Shown here in pieces: positions 25,056 through 37,959 of a DNA stretch of 64,000 bases. The stretch's first letter is position 1, and each line of letters opens with the position of its first letter. The notes under the pieces are model-generated. The model saw only the letters and a list, made by a program, of their open reading frames with translations, did not search any database and was not told the DNA's origin. The position numbers and the translations under genes were made by a program. This stretch comes from Uranotaenia lowii. Its lineage: Eukaryota > Arthropoda > Insecta > Diptera > Culicidae. The DNA lies in contig NC_073693.1 in assembly GCF_029784155.1 (NCBI RefSeq), positions 233,730,016-233,794,015 of the forward strand. The letters run 5' to 3'.

Positions 25056-27200
25056 ACATCTAACGATTTGATCCAAAGAACGATTCAATCGTCAATTGAT
25101 TCCATTTCAGGCGCCATTCACTATTTTTCATACCGAAACAGTTGGCCTTCCCCCAACCATCATCATCATCATGATTTCGACTCTTCCAAACGCTCCAGCC
25201 AGCCACACAGAACATCCATCCCCCTAACCAATCCGACTCAACGAACGGGGCAACTACGCTGTGTTTTGCCATTGGGGTACTGCTTCCTACAAACCTACTA
25301 GGTACTTGCTGCTGCGGCTGGTCCATAGAAACGTTCGTTCGTTCGCTCGTTCGTTGTTTTGCTGCCGCTAGTCCTATAGTTGCTGTTATTATTGATGGCC
25401 GTGTGGACGACGACGATTCGTTGAACTCATGCTGCCTTGCCGCTATTCGGCTGCTCCGCCACCCTCTTATGGTTTTTTTTTCTCTCCTCTAAAGTGTTGA
25501 TCCGTTCGCTCGCTCGGTACTTCACTACTAGGTTCTTCGTTTCGAGGGTGGACCGGTTAGGGGAGAACTGTAGTAGTACAACACGGCTTCAACCGCGCAC
25601 CGTCTTACCACCGACCGATTCCAGTGCCGTGTTTTGCCTCGCCCCCGACTCGACGAAGGCGACGGGTACGCGTGGGGATTTTTTATGACCTGGAAAAGAA
25701 GACGTTCCATCTGAACGATGACGACACACACCGATCTGTGCTCGACAAAGATGCACTCAATACACTAGGTGGTAGGTACCTACTAGGTATTACTGGCTGA
25801 GAAACTACACTACACTCTGCATGTACCTAGCTAGTTGGCTAGCTAGCTAGATAGTCGGGCCTTGTTAGTGACAGTGATCCACGCGATAGTTGCTAGTCGC
25901 GTCGTCACATTGTTATTAGCACAAGGACACGCGGCGACGATTGCTTGGATGACTCGTAAATGATGGTTGTCTTAATATGTAACCGTGAGGAGCTTTTGAC
26001 GCTTTTGCGGGAGAAACAGTGGCAATTCCTAAACATTCATGTTTACGAAACGTTTGTTTCCCTATGTACCCACAAAGGACTATCGCTTTCAAACTCCCCA
26101 AATTAGTAGCTGTCTCACGCTTTCCCAAACCCTTCTTGGCTCACACAGTTCGGCGGTTTTGGTTTCTGTTTTCGTCCAAAAACCACCGAACTCTACCGTC
26201 CAGTAAGCGACTCCGAAAGGGCGATAAATCTAAAGTTTATTAAAATCATAAAATAAATCGCAATCACTTTATCACCCTCCTGCTTGAAAGCCAGTCAACT
26301 CTCGCCTTTGTCCTGTGCTGTGTGTGCTACCCGCATTTCGTTCGTCATTTCATCTCATTCCTTAATTTTTCCGTTTTGCGATACATCTTTCGCACACAGT
26401 CAAGCCAAATAACCCTCATCTGAATATCTGCCTGCCCCTATCGACTCCTATTATAGAACCGAACATCATCGCAGGCCCAAGCAAGCAAAGGGAAAACGTG
26501 AAAACTCTGCCGTTCCATTATGTTGTTCTGTTGTAGAGCAGTTACGACGATACGACGTCGAAACCGGAGCTCCGTCCAAGAGCTGTGCTTCCAAAGGCAT
26601 TTTTTTTTTTGCTCTGTTGCTGCTGCTCTCTCATCATTTTGGGCCGACGGCGGCGAATGAGTATTCAAACATCCATATAATATGTTTGCCTCTTTGTGGC
26701 ACGGGTACACTCGATATACGATTCGATACAGAAGAAGAAATGTGTAATCCGGAAGATAATAACAATAAAAAACGATCAACGGCGAGGACAAACTCAACGA
26801 GTTGCCGGCACCCGTCAAAAGAGCGCTGGCGAGCGCTCTGCTACTCACGAGTGCCCAATCACTCACGGAGGTAGCTCACTTTGCCTACACCACCCCCTGA
26901 CCAAGACGTCCGTTGTGCTCGAGCAAATTGAACGCAGCTGAGCCGACACACCCGCCTTCACACCACATCACCAGTCGTCAATCGCGAAGGGGCAAATTCG
27001 TTTAAAAACCAATTTAGAAGGTAACCTGGTTGGTTGGCTCTCTGGACTCGCAAGATTTGCTCGCTCACATCAATTTGCTCTCTTTCTCCGGTGTGTGGCC
27101 TATTGCTCGCTACGCTCGCGGCGTATGATTATGTTGCCGCGAATGCTACGCTGAGCTGGGCTAGCTAGGCGGATGATGATGGGACACATCGGAGTCAAGT
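25056..27200. promoter_or_regulatory. 2.1-kb GC-richer island
   Basis: The longest non-AT-rich stretch in the window, with CGTTCGTTCGTTCGCTCGTT (from 25330), repeated TAGGTACCTAC words (25290, 25770), GCTAGCTAGCTAG (25838) and a possible donor AGAAG|GTAACC near 27020. Open frames overlap on both strands without domains, as expected of regulatory DNA or untranslated exons. No protein is claimed. Confidence 0.3.
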
Positions 27201-30200
27201 TGTTACAAAACAGCAGCTAGCAGAAATTGTTTTGTGTTTTTGTGCTGTTTTCAAAATCCTCACCTCACGTCAATCCTCTCCTCTTATGCTGGCGGATTTT
27301 CCGGTTTTCTTTATAGCGGCAGATTTAAAATCATTCAAAAAGGAATCGCTCCAAATGAGAGAATCTCTCTCTTTATAACTTTTAGTTCGTACCACAGGGA
27401 GGCAACATTAGTCCACCGGTATTTTTATAATTGGTAACACCTAAAACCGCACAAATTAAGTTAATCTCAGATGAAGTAAACAATAACACACGACAAATAC
27501 CAGGTGTATAAAAGCTTTGTTGAATAAGGGAGATAAAAAACTTTCAACACCAAGGAAATCGAACGACGGCTTTGATTCAAAGATAAAAAGGGGAACTAGA
27601 ATCGTACATTGACACTTGATGAAGGGTGATTGCTAAAACCAAATCGGGAATTGATAGATTTAGAGAAACGGAAATCAAATTAATTTTTATCCGGAGGAGC
27701 TTCTGTAGTCAAATTGTTTAATTTATTTTTCATGTCACATGAATCTGGCAGTTTTTTTATCAATGAAATCTGTGCAACGGCATCATTAGATTCGAACAGC
27801 ATTCGATTACATCCGTCAAATTAGTCATTTTATTTTGTGAAATTAGTGAAAACACCATTAGCGTGTGTAAATGGGATGCTAATAACTCTCACATTCTGTC
27901 AAATCTTATCGCCAGTTTATCTTAAACTACAAACATCTCGCTGACGCAGGACTGTTGTATCTTCATATTTTCTTTTATTAAGGGAAATTCTAGTGCGTTG
28001 CCATGCCACACCATATGGGGATTAAGGGAAATTCTAGTGCGTTTGGAAGATTCATATCCTTGGACACACCACCTGTTGTTCGCGACATACCATTTCGCGA
28101 TAACCAAATCCAATCAAAACAGAATGCGTTCCATTTTATGGAAAGATCAAATGTTTTCCAATAAAAATAAAAAAACGTCCTGAACGATCCTTCTGCATTT
28201 CCTTGTACTTAGCCATTGCTCGATATTGTTCAGACAGTGTAGCGTATTGAGAAAATTCCTGTCTATAGGAACCATTTGGACTGGTTTCGTGACATACCGT
28301 TCCACAGTCTTTATTCGTAAAGCTCACTTGCCAAATTAGAAATAAATGGAGTCATTCAACAATCAAAATTTTTTAAAACTTTTTCTAACTTTCGTTAAGC
28401 ATACACTTAAGCACATGTTCAATTGATTCCATTCTGTCGGCTAAAACTGGACTTGTTGTGTCTCTTTTTTTTTCAAACAAATTTGCTTGATACAATTTTC
28501 AGAAAGTTTGACTCGATCTATTTCTTCAATTTTGGAGGGAAGAGAGAGGGGAGGGTTGGGACTCTTTGAAATTAACGATAAACCGCGGAGGGAAATTTTT
28601 TTTTATGAACAATTCGATAATTTTATTGAAACTTCAAACAGTTTTAAGGGCAAAAATCATATCATGAAAACTGGATTTTTTTTATCTTCCGTATTCGTGG
28701 TATTGAAAGTGTTTGGTGTAAAATAACTCGAATTGTCAATTCCGTTCAATTTAGATCATTTTCAACCCAAACAAACATGAAATCGTACTAGAAATGATAA
28801 CTTCAGTCGTTTATAATGGTGTTACTAATCACAATTCCAACTGCACAGCGAAAAGATCGTATAAAATGTCGTTTGAAGTCAGTTTAACTCGGATTTGATT
28901 GAAATTCCTCCATGTTTGTAATTTTTGAAGTGATTTTGCCTCCGCACCGGTTTCAAGAGAGAAAATCTCCGCCATGATCGCTATGCAACCAGCGGTGAAT
29001 CCAAATGGTTAAAATTCAGATGGGAATTGAGTAATATTGATAATTGAGAGAACTGGCAACAATATGAAAGCTATGAGAGCAAAATCTAGCGCTTTCTTGC
29101 ACTCTTCCGGTAGGTACGAATAAGATGTCGGATAACGCCCAATTGGTGTAGTTTTCGTCGCTTTTGAAAGAAATTAAATTTATGTATGTACATTGCCTCC
29201 ATTTTTGTAGGTAAATGCTTTTTTTTCCAACTTTTATTCGATTATTATATAATGTTTATGGAAAGTATATCAAAACAGCATAAGAATATAGCTTCAAAAA
29301 TGTTTGCTCGGATATCTTCAAATCTATTGGTTTTTTGAGTTGTTTTACGTGATGTATCTACTATAAATGACAAAAGAAGGATTTCAAATTTGTCCCGGCC
29401 TTATTTGAAAAAAAAAAACTACAATAATGTCAATTAATGGATAAGCTTGAAACCCTTGAATTTAAAGTTAGTTGCTGGTACGGAAAAGTTGAACTTCCAC
29501 ACTTTACATAGAGGGCGTACATGTAATAAAAGAACCAAGCTTGGAGATTAACTTGTTTACGTATGGAGTAGTCTCCGGTTATTATTGGTAACGCCCCTGG
29601 AAAAACTAAAAGCGAACTCTGTACACATACCAGGCACCATAATTCATCTTATGGGCTGAATTTGTTTCCAAATTTTCCAAAGAAACAATGTTTTTAAACT
29701 TGTTATTTTTACTGTAGAATGGAATTTTAGGGTGGTACTACGTTCCAACTTTTGGAACAAGGCTGGTACACTAGACTAAGTCTATTTGGGGACTTTTTTA
29801 AAATTCGTCTAAAAAGCTTCGTTTTGATTCGAAACTTATCCATGATTTTTTGCAGAATTTTTAAGGTACGTTATCATGAATAAATTTCAACTGCTATGTT
29901 TGTATTGGAAAATTGTTTATTTTGAACTGAAAAATCAACTGCTGATAATCCATCAGCAATGCCAATTTATAAATTCTCTACAGGAAATTTTCCGCTTAAC
30001 AACTTTGTCGAAGACATTCGTATTTTATTAGGCAAAAAGTTATTAGCGGCTAACAAGTTTTTATCTTTTGGCATTTAAAAATAATAAATTCATTTGACAT
30101 CGCTGCTGGGTGTCTAGCGAGGTATTGCAGGAGTATGTTAAAAATAAATAGAATATCCATTTAATGGCTCGTATGAAAAAAAAATTGTTGAACCAATCTT

Positions 30201-30690
30201 TCAGGACCCACATGATTACGGTGTAGGAGAAGAATGCACATGTGACTTGAATTGCCGTACAGAGAGCTTAATTTCACCTAAGCTTAATGACATTATCCCG
30301 AATTATCATCAGTTACTACTCCAAATCGAACCAAACATGGCAGATTGAAAACATGATTTTTTCCAGAAGATATCTCAAGTAATATTTAAAGTTAAACAGT
30401 AGACTACTAGACCACGTTTTCAATTCATAAAACGTTCGTTATTTGGTTTTGATTGACGCACTTTTTGATGGTTTTCTTTGATTGATATTTTTCGGTGATT
30501 TATGTAAAACGAAATTCAAACCACTGTTTTCTATGTTTCGTCCCACTGAACTTCAGCCATCTTCGGAAACAAAAAGTTATTTTTCCGCGTGTTTCCTTAA
30601 CAGCGTCTCTCTAGAGTTTTTTTTTTATTTGAATTTTAAATTGTTAACGTCTTAGTCAGTCATATTTTTGAAAATCAAAACGAATGATTT
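27201..30690. other. AT-rich, no firm gene
   Basis: Mostly uninformative. Two minus-strand frames at 28327-28136 and 28113-27922 look more protein-like than their surroundings (for example NKDCGTVCHETSPNGSYRQE) but show no domain I can name. A 22-bp direct repeat ATTAAGGGAAATTCTAGTGC occurs near 27978 and 28020. A word shared with 41675-41735 (ATCCATGATTTTTTGCAGAA) lies at 29840. Confidence 0.3.
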
Positions 30691-30694
30691 TTAC

Positions 30695-30750
30695 TGCTGT
30701 CCAGACGTTTCGACTATATTTTGTAGCCTTCTTCAGAGAACTGGGAATTT
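30695..30750 (-). ncRNA. hammerhead-like motif, remnant of Penelope-like element UTR
   Basis: On the minus strand: CTGAAGA (one change from CTGATGA), helix II arms GGCTA/TAGTC, then GAAACGTCTGG. This is the pattern seen around Penelope-like elements. No RT or endonuclease is attached, so it is a solo terminal-repeat fragment. Confidence 0.5.
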
Positions 30751-31393
30751 ATTGTAATGATGTAACATTGTCTATTTTAGTTTCACACATTGAAGTTTTC
30801 TACTCACTAATTGTCAGGTTCGTTTTTTTTCTGGTGACTATTTTGGTTGGTAATTGTTAGCTGAATTTTCTGTAGTGGAAGTTTAAAAATATGTTGAAGT
30901 TTGTAAAATTAGGTATATCCTATTAATTTTTTGACTTACTGCTCCATAAAACACACTGCTACGCTTCACCATGCGACAGAACTATTGTCAGTAAACGCTT
31001 TGTTAAATTTTGAAGACGATTATTCGAACTATATGCTTTTTAACGACGATAAGTAGGCGTTCTAAAACAGTAACTCACCTGCAGCAGAGAGCGTACCTGC
31101 TATGGAGCAACCATGCTCGAAGATACTCTTGTTTATATGAGTCGGTCTTCGGTTACGCATCTGGGAAAACCTACGGAATTTTTTGCATACCTTGCACTTT
31201 CGTGACAATTTTTGATTACGGATGAAGTGAAGAAGCTTGAACTGTATTGTTTAAAGAAGTTGTATTCTTCTTACAGAATCTTACAGGAGAAATTCAAGGA
31301 AAAATATGGAACTCAAGTCGAACACTTGATGAGGACTTTGTGAAATCTTTTCTTACAACACTTATCCAACATTCTTCTCGTTTACTCATTATA

Positions 31394-32675
31394 AAAAGGG
31401 TGATACGGTCAAAATTTGGTCAATATCAACTTGGCGTATTTCTTTCAATTTGCATTTAAAAAACCTGAACACCCCTCATTTTGAAGGTGTGTGTGTGTAG
31501 AATGTTGTTCCTATTTTGATTTTGGAATTCACTCTTCAGTTGTCAAAATGCCGTCCCAGAAAGAAGAGCAGCGTATCAAAAATTCACTCGCGCATCGCGA
31601 AAATCCGAGCTACTCGCACGCAAAGCTGGCAAAATCGCTAAAAGTTGCCAAATCAACCGTTGCAAATGTAATTAAAATAATTAATCAAAATTAGGTATAA
31701 TTTTGCCATAAAAGTCTGCTCGGGCTGAGACGACAAAGAGAGTTTCCGGTAGTTTCAAGCGAAACCCTAACCTCTCTCTCCGAGATGCCACAAATAAGCT
31801 GGGTGTATCTTCTACAACCGTGCATCGAGCCAAAAAACGAGCCGGACTATCGACTTACAAGAAGGTAGTGACTCCAAGTCGCGATGATAAACAAAATACG
31901 ACGGCCAAAGCGCGATCCCGGAAGCTGTACACGACGATGCTGACAAAGTTTGACTGCGTGGTTATGGACGACGAAACCTACGTCAAAGCCGACTACAAGC
32001 AGCTTCCGGGGCAGGAGTTTTATACGGCAAAAGGAAGGGGAAAGGTAGCAGATATTTTCAAGCACATGAAGCTGTCAAAGTTCGCGAAAAAATATCTGGT
32101 TTGGCAAGCCATCTGTACCTGTGGCTTGAAAAGCAGCATTTTCATAGCTTCCGGGACTGTCAACCAAGAAATTTACGTGAAAGAGTGTTTGAATAAACGT
32201 CTGCTGTCTTTCCTGAAGAAACACGGTTGTTCTGTACTGTTTTGACCAGATTTGGCATCTTGCTATTACGGTAAAAAGGCCATGAAGTGGTACGCCGCCA
32301 ACAACGTGAAAGTGGTTCCCAAAGACAAGAACCCTCCCAATACGCCAGAGTTCCGCCCAATTGAGAAATATTGGGCTTTTGTCGAGCGGAACCTAAAGAA
32401 GACCAAAAAAACTGCTAAGGACGAGCAGCAGTTCAAGGCAAACTGGCTTTCTGCGGCGAAGAAGGTGGACAAGGTGGCTGTACAAAATCTGATGGCAGGG
32501 GTTAAGCGTAAGGCCCGGCAATTCGGATTTGGAAAAGCGGACCCAAACTGAATATTTTTCCTGAATTTTATACTAATTAAACTCGAAAAAGAAATTTAAT
32601 TTGATTTTTTTAAATAAACGATTTCACCGATTTACACGCGTTTTCCCTTGACAAAATTTTTACCGTATCACCCTT
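31394..32675 (+). mobile_element. DD37E IS630-Tc1-mariner transposon
   Basis: The inverted ends are AGGGTGATACGGTCAAAAT at the left (from 31397) and AGGGTGATACGGTAAAAAT read from the right end, with TA at both flanks (31392-31393 and 32676-32677). The span of about 1.28 kb is normal for this family. It contains one broken transposase gene. The spacing between the second D and the E is 37 residues, the signature of the DD37E group described from mosquitoes. High TIR identity and few coding lesions suggest recent activity. Confidence 0.9.
31548..32551 (+). pseudogene. DD37E mariner-like transposase, disrupted
   Basis: The N-terminal DNA-binding part starts at ATG 31548 (MPSQKEEQRIKNSLAHRENP, then an AKLAKSLKVAKSTVANVIK helix-turn-helix) and hits TAG at 31692-31694. 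The frame then shifts: from about 31735 the second helix-turn-helix reads SLRDATNKLGVSSTTVHRAK, followed by the catalytic core. First aspartate: VVMDDETYVKAD; second: PDLASCYYGKK; glutamate: EFRPIEKYWAF, 37 residues after the second D. A single TGA at 32243-32245, directly before PDLASC in the same frame, interrupts the core and probably replaces a tryptophan codon. The C-terminus ends at 32551. It would normally bind the TIRs and cut and paste the element; this copy cannot. Confidence 0.88.
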
Positions 32676-32677
32676 TA

Positions 32678-33740
32678 AATTCCATTATTCATGTGAGAGA
32701 TAGGTACATTTTTTTGTCAATATTTATAACACGCAAAACACCCCACGATCGTTGGTCTTATTGGTTTTTCAATGAAATGAAAAGGTATTCATGCTCCAAA
32801 TTGGCAGCGCTGATTGGGTAGAAGGCGTTGACAAATTGTCATCCGTTTAATACCCGTTAAACGCCCCTCAAGAACCAGGAATCTCCCATTTTCTCTCAGA
32901 AATTATGACTAAAACAACCTACACTATGATAAATGAACGCAGAAACATTTTATGATTTTAGGAAAGTATCGTCCCACCACACGAGGTAGCCTCAGAAAAT
33001 AAATTTTAGCTAAAGAGTTTATTTGTTAAAGAGGGGGATACTTTAATGATAAGTTTAAGCTGTAAATAAACCAATGATGATGTTTGTCTTTGTCTTTGTC
33101 TTGTTGCAAAAAGGCAGTTTGCATGGGACTAGTTAAAGTGAACACAGGTACTAAGGATGGCCCATCATATTTTTTCGTTCATCGTAACGGTTGAATGATG
33201 TTTTTTCTGCAGGTAAAGCTCTTTGAATTTCAAGTTATTTAAACTATTTTTTTTCAATTTCGTTGGTGTTTGTTTTTGACCAATCCAAACAAATTAAAAT
33301 CTCCTGTACTTGCAATTAAAAAAGGACCTACAATCGCACGAGTAGAATTCAATTTTTTTTTTCATTAAAATTTGATAATAAATCTGAAACTAAATTCAGA
33401 AATCTTAATTTTATTAAACATCAAATATCCCAAAATCTTCAAATATTTAAAATCTGAAAATCGTCGAACCTTGAAATCTAAAACTCGAATTTGAATATCA
33501 ATAAAATCTCAAGTGTAGAAATTATAATAACAAGATAAAAAAACGGTAATTATTGGAATTAATGTTGATTGTTACTCTTTGTTTCTTTCAAGAACGGCCC
33601 AAAATTATATGCATACTCGTAAATGAGGCAGTTCATAAAAGCCAGTGCAGAAGTAACGAAAAAAAAAACTTCCCGTTTGCAGCACCAGTGTTTCATTATT
33701 TTTTGCCAGGATTCACTTCAAAAAGTGCTTACATTCTCAA
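32678..33740. other. AT-rich, no gene seen
   Basis: Contains a (TTTGTC)n-like run near 33087-33105 and degenerate AAATCTTCAAATATTT words (33380-33520). Nothing coding. Confidence 0.3.
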
Positions 33741-34500
33741 TCTTTCACTTCATTCACCCCTTTTTTTCTGCCGACCAACAGGCCGAACGAAGCCGACCCG
33801 AAAGATTGAATTTTGCTTTTTTTTTGTTGCTTTCTTCAACTCATCAGCCAGCCAGCTAGAGGCAGAGACAAATATGTGCGCGTGCATAAACCTGAGAGTA
33901 AAGCGAGGCAAGGAATGGTGAATAATATGGGAGCAGAAGAAAAAAAAAATACACAAAGTCCCTACCCAGGATAACCGGGTGGTTGGATTCGCTGTTGTAT
34001 GAAGGCAGCAGCAGAAGAAGTATAAAGGAAGGATGTTGTACGACAGAGAATGTGCCCCAGCAGAACCCAGGAGGTTTCCTCGCATCCGCATCCTATAGGT
34101 ATGTACCCATCATCGTCGTTTGGTCGTCCTCTGCCGCTTTTCTTCGGACGGCTGTTGAAGTTTCGAAGTTCGATGAGAGTAGGAAAATCAGAAGAGAAAA
34201 GCATCAACACAAAAAAAAAATCTTCCACCGACCGATGAAAGTTGGATTTCGTTCGGGCGGGGTAGTTAGCAGAAAGACGCAGAAAACTTCCACCAAAACC
34301 GTGCTCTCGCTGGAAAAAGGGGCCTATATTTGGTTTGAAATGAAACGACAAAACGAAAACTCTCAAAAACCGATATCTTGCTTCATCGTCATCGTCGTCG
34401 TCAAGTGTGGAAGCGCTGCTGTGGCGAAGACGTGTTGTTAAACACGGCTTGCCATCACCCATGAGCTGTGCTGCTCGATGGTGAACGTAATGGTGTGGAC
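33741..34500. promoter_or_regulatory. GC-richer island
   Basis: Overlapping frames on both strands, CAGCAGCAGAAG and CATCGTCATCGTCGTCGTC runs, and a donor-like CCTATAG|GTATGT near 34098. No domain. Probably regulatory or untranslated sequence, like the other islands. Confidence 0.25.
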
Positions 34501-34640
34501 GTAGGGCAGACAGGGCAAAACACTTCTTAAGTTTACTCCATCTTTAAGGTGTATGAAGGAGTAGGTGAAGTTTTAACGAACAGGACATATGTATAATTAT
34601 GTACCTCTAAAAAGGTTTCGATAGAATTAAGATCTGGTTT

Positions 34641-35790
34641 ATTAATAAGCGTGGTTTTAAAACCAGACCCAAATCGTTTCGGCAGTACATCAAAGACCAA
34701 CGGAAAGAATCCAGCTTACCATCTTACATGTTTCTGAATGACAAATCAGCAAGTTCGGACCTTGATATTTGTAATCTCTCCGCTGACAAATTCCGTAGTA
34801 CTTTTGATTGTGACTCAATGTCATTGGAGCAGTTAACTAATGCGGCTAATAACGTCTCACATCAGAGTACTTCCTTTCATCACATCGTAGTCGATGATGA
34901 TACCATCTTGAAGGTCACTGCTTAACTTAAACACAGTCTTTCTGCAGGTCCCGATGGCATTCCAGCGACATTCTTAAATACATACCACATATTTCGCGTG
35001 AGCTTTCATTACGTCGTATGAAACATTTTAAGAATTCACAGAAAACAGTTGCAAAAGTTATCGAAACAACTTTGAAATTTGTATTTCACATATAGAATAT
35101 GTTGTCCATGCTACAAATATTCTAAATGGAAAGAATTTGCGACTAGGTTATGTCCGTTTTTGTATTTTAACGTAACAATACTCTTTGTTTAAATTTTGTT
35201 TCATACAACGTAATGAACGTTCACGCGAGATATGCTAATTCCTATGAAACGAATGAATCCACATCCCCTTCCATTTGGAAAGAGGCTTACATATTTCCGG
35301 TCCACAAAAAAGGTGACAGGAAGAGAATGTTAACAACTATCGCGGTATAAGGCAGAAATACGACTGCCAACTGTTTGAGCTGGTTGGTCCCAGCTATGAT
35401 AGCCGCTGCCGCCTAATAGACATCGACACGCTGCAAGCCTGCCGGACCGCAACACGGCCCTCTCTCGTCGCCAATTTGCTTTCGTCAAGAACCTTCTGCC
35501 CCGCACTGTTAGAAGCACTCCAATTTAGTGTACGACCTCAAGGCTTAAGGATTCGTGATTTTCAGCTCTTTGCTCCTCTTAAACAGAACATCTACGGAGC
35601 TATTACACCGCTAATTTGTGCAATAAGTTTCTTGTTCTTCTCATGCAATGTCTTTCTTTATCCACAATTTGTAACGGTCTTCCATAATTTGTGCCAAAGA
35701 AACGAGAGAGATTACCTCATGATCCGATCACCGATGAATGGTCTAGTGTTTAACAAAACATGATTTGAGATGTGGTTCAGTCGATTTTCT
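34641..35790 (+). pseudogene. LINE (Jockey/CR1-like) ORF2 remnant
   Basis: The first part reads RQYIKDQRKESSLPSYM, then an acidic linker, a stop, and LKHSLSAGPDGIPATFLNT, the recognisable first block of a non-LTR reverse transcriptase. After the MITE insertion, SIWKEAYIFPVHKKGDRK (about 35262-35315) is the next RT block. From about 35352 the sequence jumps to the tail that follows the RT domain (YDSRCRLIDIDTLQACRTA..., FCPALLEALQF, to 35763). The catalytic palm is therefore deleted. Stops and frame shifts confirm it is dead. No poly(A) end was identified. Confidence 0.75.
34992..35230. mobile_element. 239-bp TA-type MITE inside the LINE
   Basis: The ends are TTTCGCGTGAGCTTTCATTA and, reverse-complemented, TCTCGCGTGAACGTTCATTA; similarity continues through CG(T/C)TATGAAAC. 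TA flanks at 34990-34991 and 35231-35232. Removing it rejoins the LINE coding sequence. A related end lies at 6309-6376. Confidence 0.85.
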
Positions 35791-36143
35791 AGACTGAGTA
35801 AACTTAGAGTGCCCAGCTAAGACACAGACCCCGAAGAAATTTCAAATCTTAGGTAGGTACTCGTTTTCGTGGGCCATACGAATAACCGTGATGGAGTCAG
35901 AGCAAGAACACGTAAAGCCACTCCAATTACCCAGCAAGGCAGTCACCGAGAGTCCGCCAAAATTCAAAGCATATGAAGGGTAAGCCGTGCTATACGAGCC
36001 AGATATACCACATTTGATCATACGGACGGAAACACACTTGATAAGTTAGCCAATGTGTAATCACTAGAACACACATCTGCGAGGTTAGCCGAAATATATG
36101 GTCACAAAAAAGGCAGCGCACACTAAGATCTAATCATCTACTC
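35791..36143. other. unassigned spacer between LINE and hAT element
   Basis: Mixed composition without a usable frame. It is the left side of the sequence into which the 36144 element inserted. Confidence 0.25.
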
Positions 36144-37944
36144 CAAGGGTGAGCAACCCGCGGCCCGCGGGCCGCATGCGGCCCACGAGACCACATTGTG
36201 CGGCCCGCGAAGCCTTTCTAAAATTGAATCAATTTCTCGATTTTTTTTTCTGCTATAGATCATTAGTTATGATAAAATTCTTATTGGCTGGATTCTTATT
36301 GACCAGAAATAGTTGATGTCTCAATTACTTTTTTAAATTTAAGTGCTTTTGTTTGGACTTATTCAACAATCATTTAGATTGATGACTCTTTTTCCAGAAA
36401 TTCTAACATCAATGTGATTTTTAAAAGCGATAAGCTCAACATCATTGTCAAAAACGTAATATGGAAGTTTTTTCTAATTTGAAATACAATTTTCCTAATT
36501 TTTTGAAGGCTTTTAAATTCAAAATCAATAACTAATTGCGAGCCGGCAATGGCAGAAAAAAACAGAATACTATTGCTGAGCACATGATAATGATTTTTTT
36601 ATATTTCTGTCAAAGATAAAATTGTATGATAAATCTACTCATCAGATTTTTTTTTGTAATTATTTAATCAAATTCGACAAAAACGCTTATTTCGTTGGTA
36701 ATTGATTTAAAACTTGAGATTAAAATTTGCTTAAAAAATCTATGTTCTTTACAAAAAACATATTGTTATTCGGTGTTCGATAAAAAAACAGTAAAATTTT
36801 TGCTGATTTTCTACCAAACGTTGAAAAATTAAGTCTTGTCACTTGGTAAATTACAATTCATATTAACAGCGTCAGAAATTTTCTTAGCGTTAGAAATCCT
36901 ATCCAAGTAGCACTAATTTTTTTTAATTTTTTTTATAAAACCTTTTACAAATGTTTAAGAAGTTAACAATAAAAAATGTAAACTCTGTCTGAATTCTCAT
37001 ATATCTTAGGAATCTGTGAAATTATTATTATTCCCAAGATTTCAGCAAGTTTGATCAACATGTTATCTTAAAAATATTTTCACACTAATAGCAGAAAAAA
37101 TCATTTTAACTGTGGAAAGGTTTTTTGGAAATATGTAAAAAACCGAAATTTTGATCAGTGAGTTTGAACCACAAAATTAAAAAAAAAAAACCTTTCGTTT
37201 TAAAGCTATAAGTGTGCTATACTTAGCTTAACGTTGCCTGGTTTTATCCGGGTTTGTCCGGATATTTAATATAAAATTTGGGAACAGCCCGGCTCGGCTC
37301 GGTTGCCCGGAATGCATTGCAAATGTCCGGATTTTGCCCGGCTTCATTAACTTTATTGGACAACTCAACATAAAATACAAATTATGTTGTAAATTTTTTG
37401 AATTTATGCCTCCAAAACTTCAAAACGCCATTTTTTTAACTAGTTTTATCAAAACATGGATTTTGATGAAAAAACTATTTTTTATCAATTTTTCTTCTTG
37501 ATTTTTGTAAAGTAATTTGTGGGTTTTGACCAGAAAAAGTTCAATCATTTCCAAAACACCAAGAAACCCAGACTTTCAATAAGTTACGTAGATTATCAGT
37601 TTTGGCTGATTTTTGTCCGGTTTGCATCATATAAAAACGATGTTAAATTTTTTAAAGATATGAAATAAATAACAATGATAACATCATTATTAATATCAAA
37701 AAAGAAATTCGCTAAAATCTTGTAGTTTTTCCGATTTAAATTTTTTCAAATATCAAATCTTTTTGTTATTTTTTTTTATAATTTTTTTATGGGATTTTAA
37801 CTCCACGGGAGGCATTCGTCCCTTTTTGTTATAATCTTTAGAGTTCTGCGAATAATTCATGAATGTTCTTTTATATAAGTGCGGCCCGCCGAGAAGATTT
37901 TGAAACAAAACTGGCCCGTTGGTTCAAAAGGTTGCTCACCCCTG
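36144..37944. mobile_element. 1.8-kb non-autonomous hAT element
   Basis: Exact 8-bp duplication ATCTACTC on both sides (36136-36143, 37945-37952). The ends are CAAGGGTGAGCAACC and, reverse-complemented, CAGGGGTGAGCAACC. Both subterminal regions are rich in GCGGCCCGC words, as in several animal hAT families. A CCGGGCAA-type insertion-like cluster lies at 37225-37350. No transposase frame survives. Confidence 0.9.
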
Positions 37945-37959
37945 ATCTACTCTATATTT

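Noticed and set aside
26438..26866. 142-codon minus-strand frame in the GC-rich island
   Set aside because: Overlaps equally long plus-strand frames, has no domain, and runs through low-complexity sequence.
28136..28327. Minus-strand peptide with NGSYRQEFSQYATLSEQYRAM as an occludin/ELL-like domain
   Set aside because: Only a loose resemblance; the continuing frame is broken and there is no supporting context.
33962..34462. Overlapping 152- and 166-codon frames on both strands
   Set aside because: Mutual shadows in a GC-richer non-coding island; no family resemblance and no splice support.
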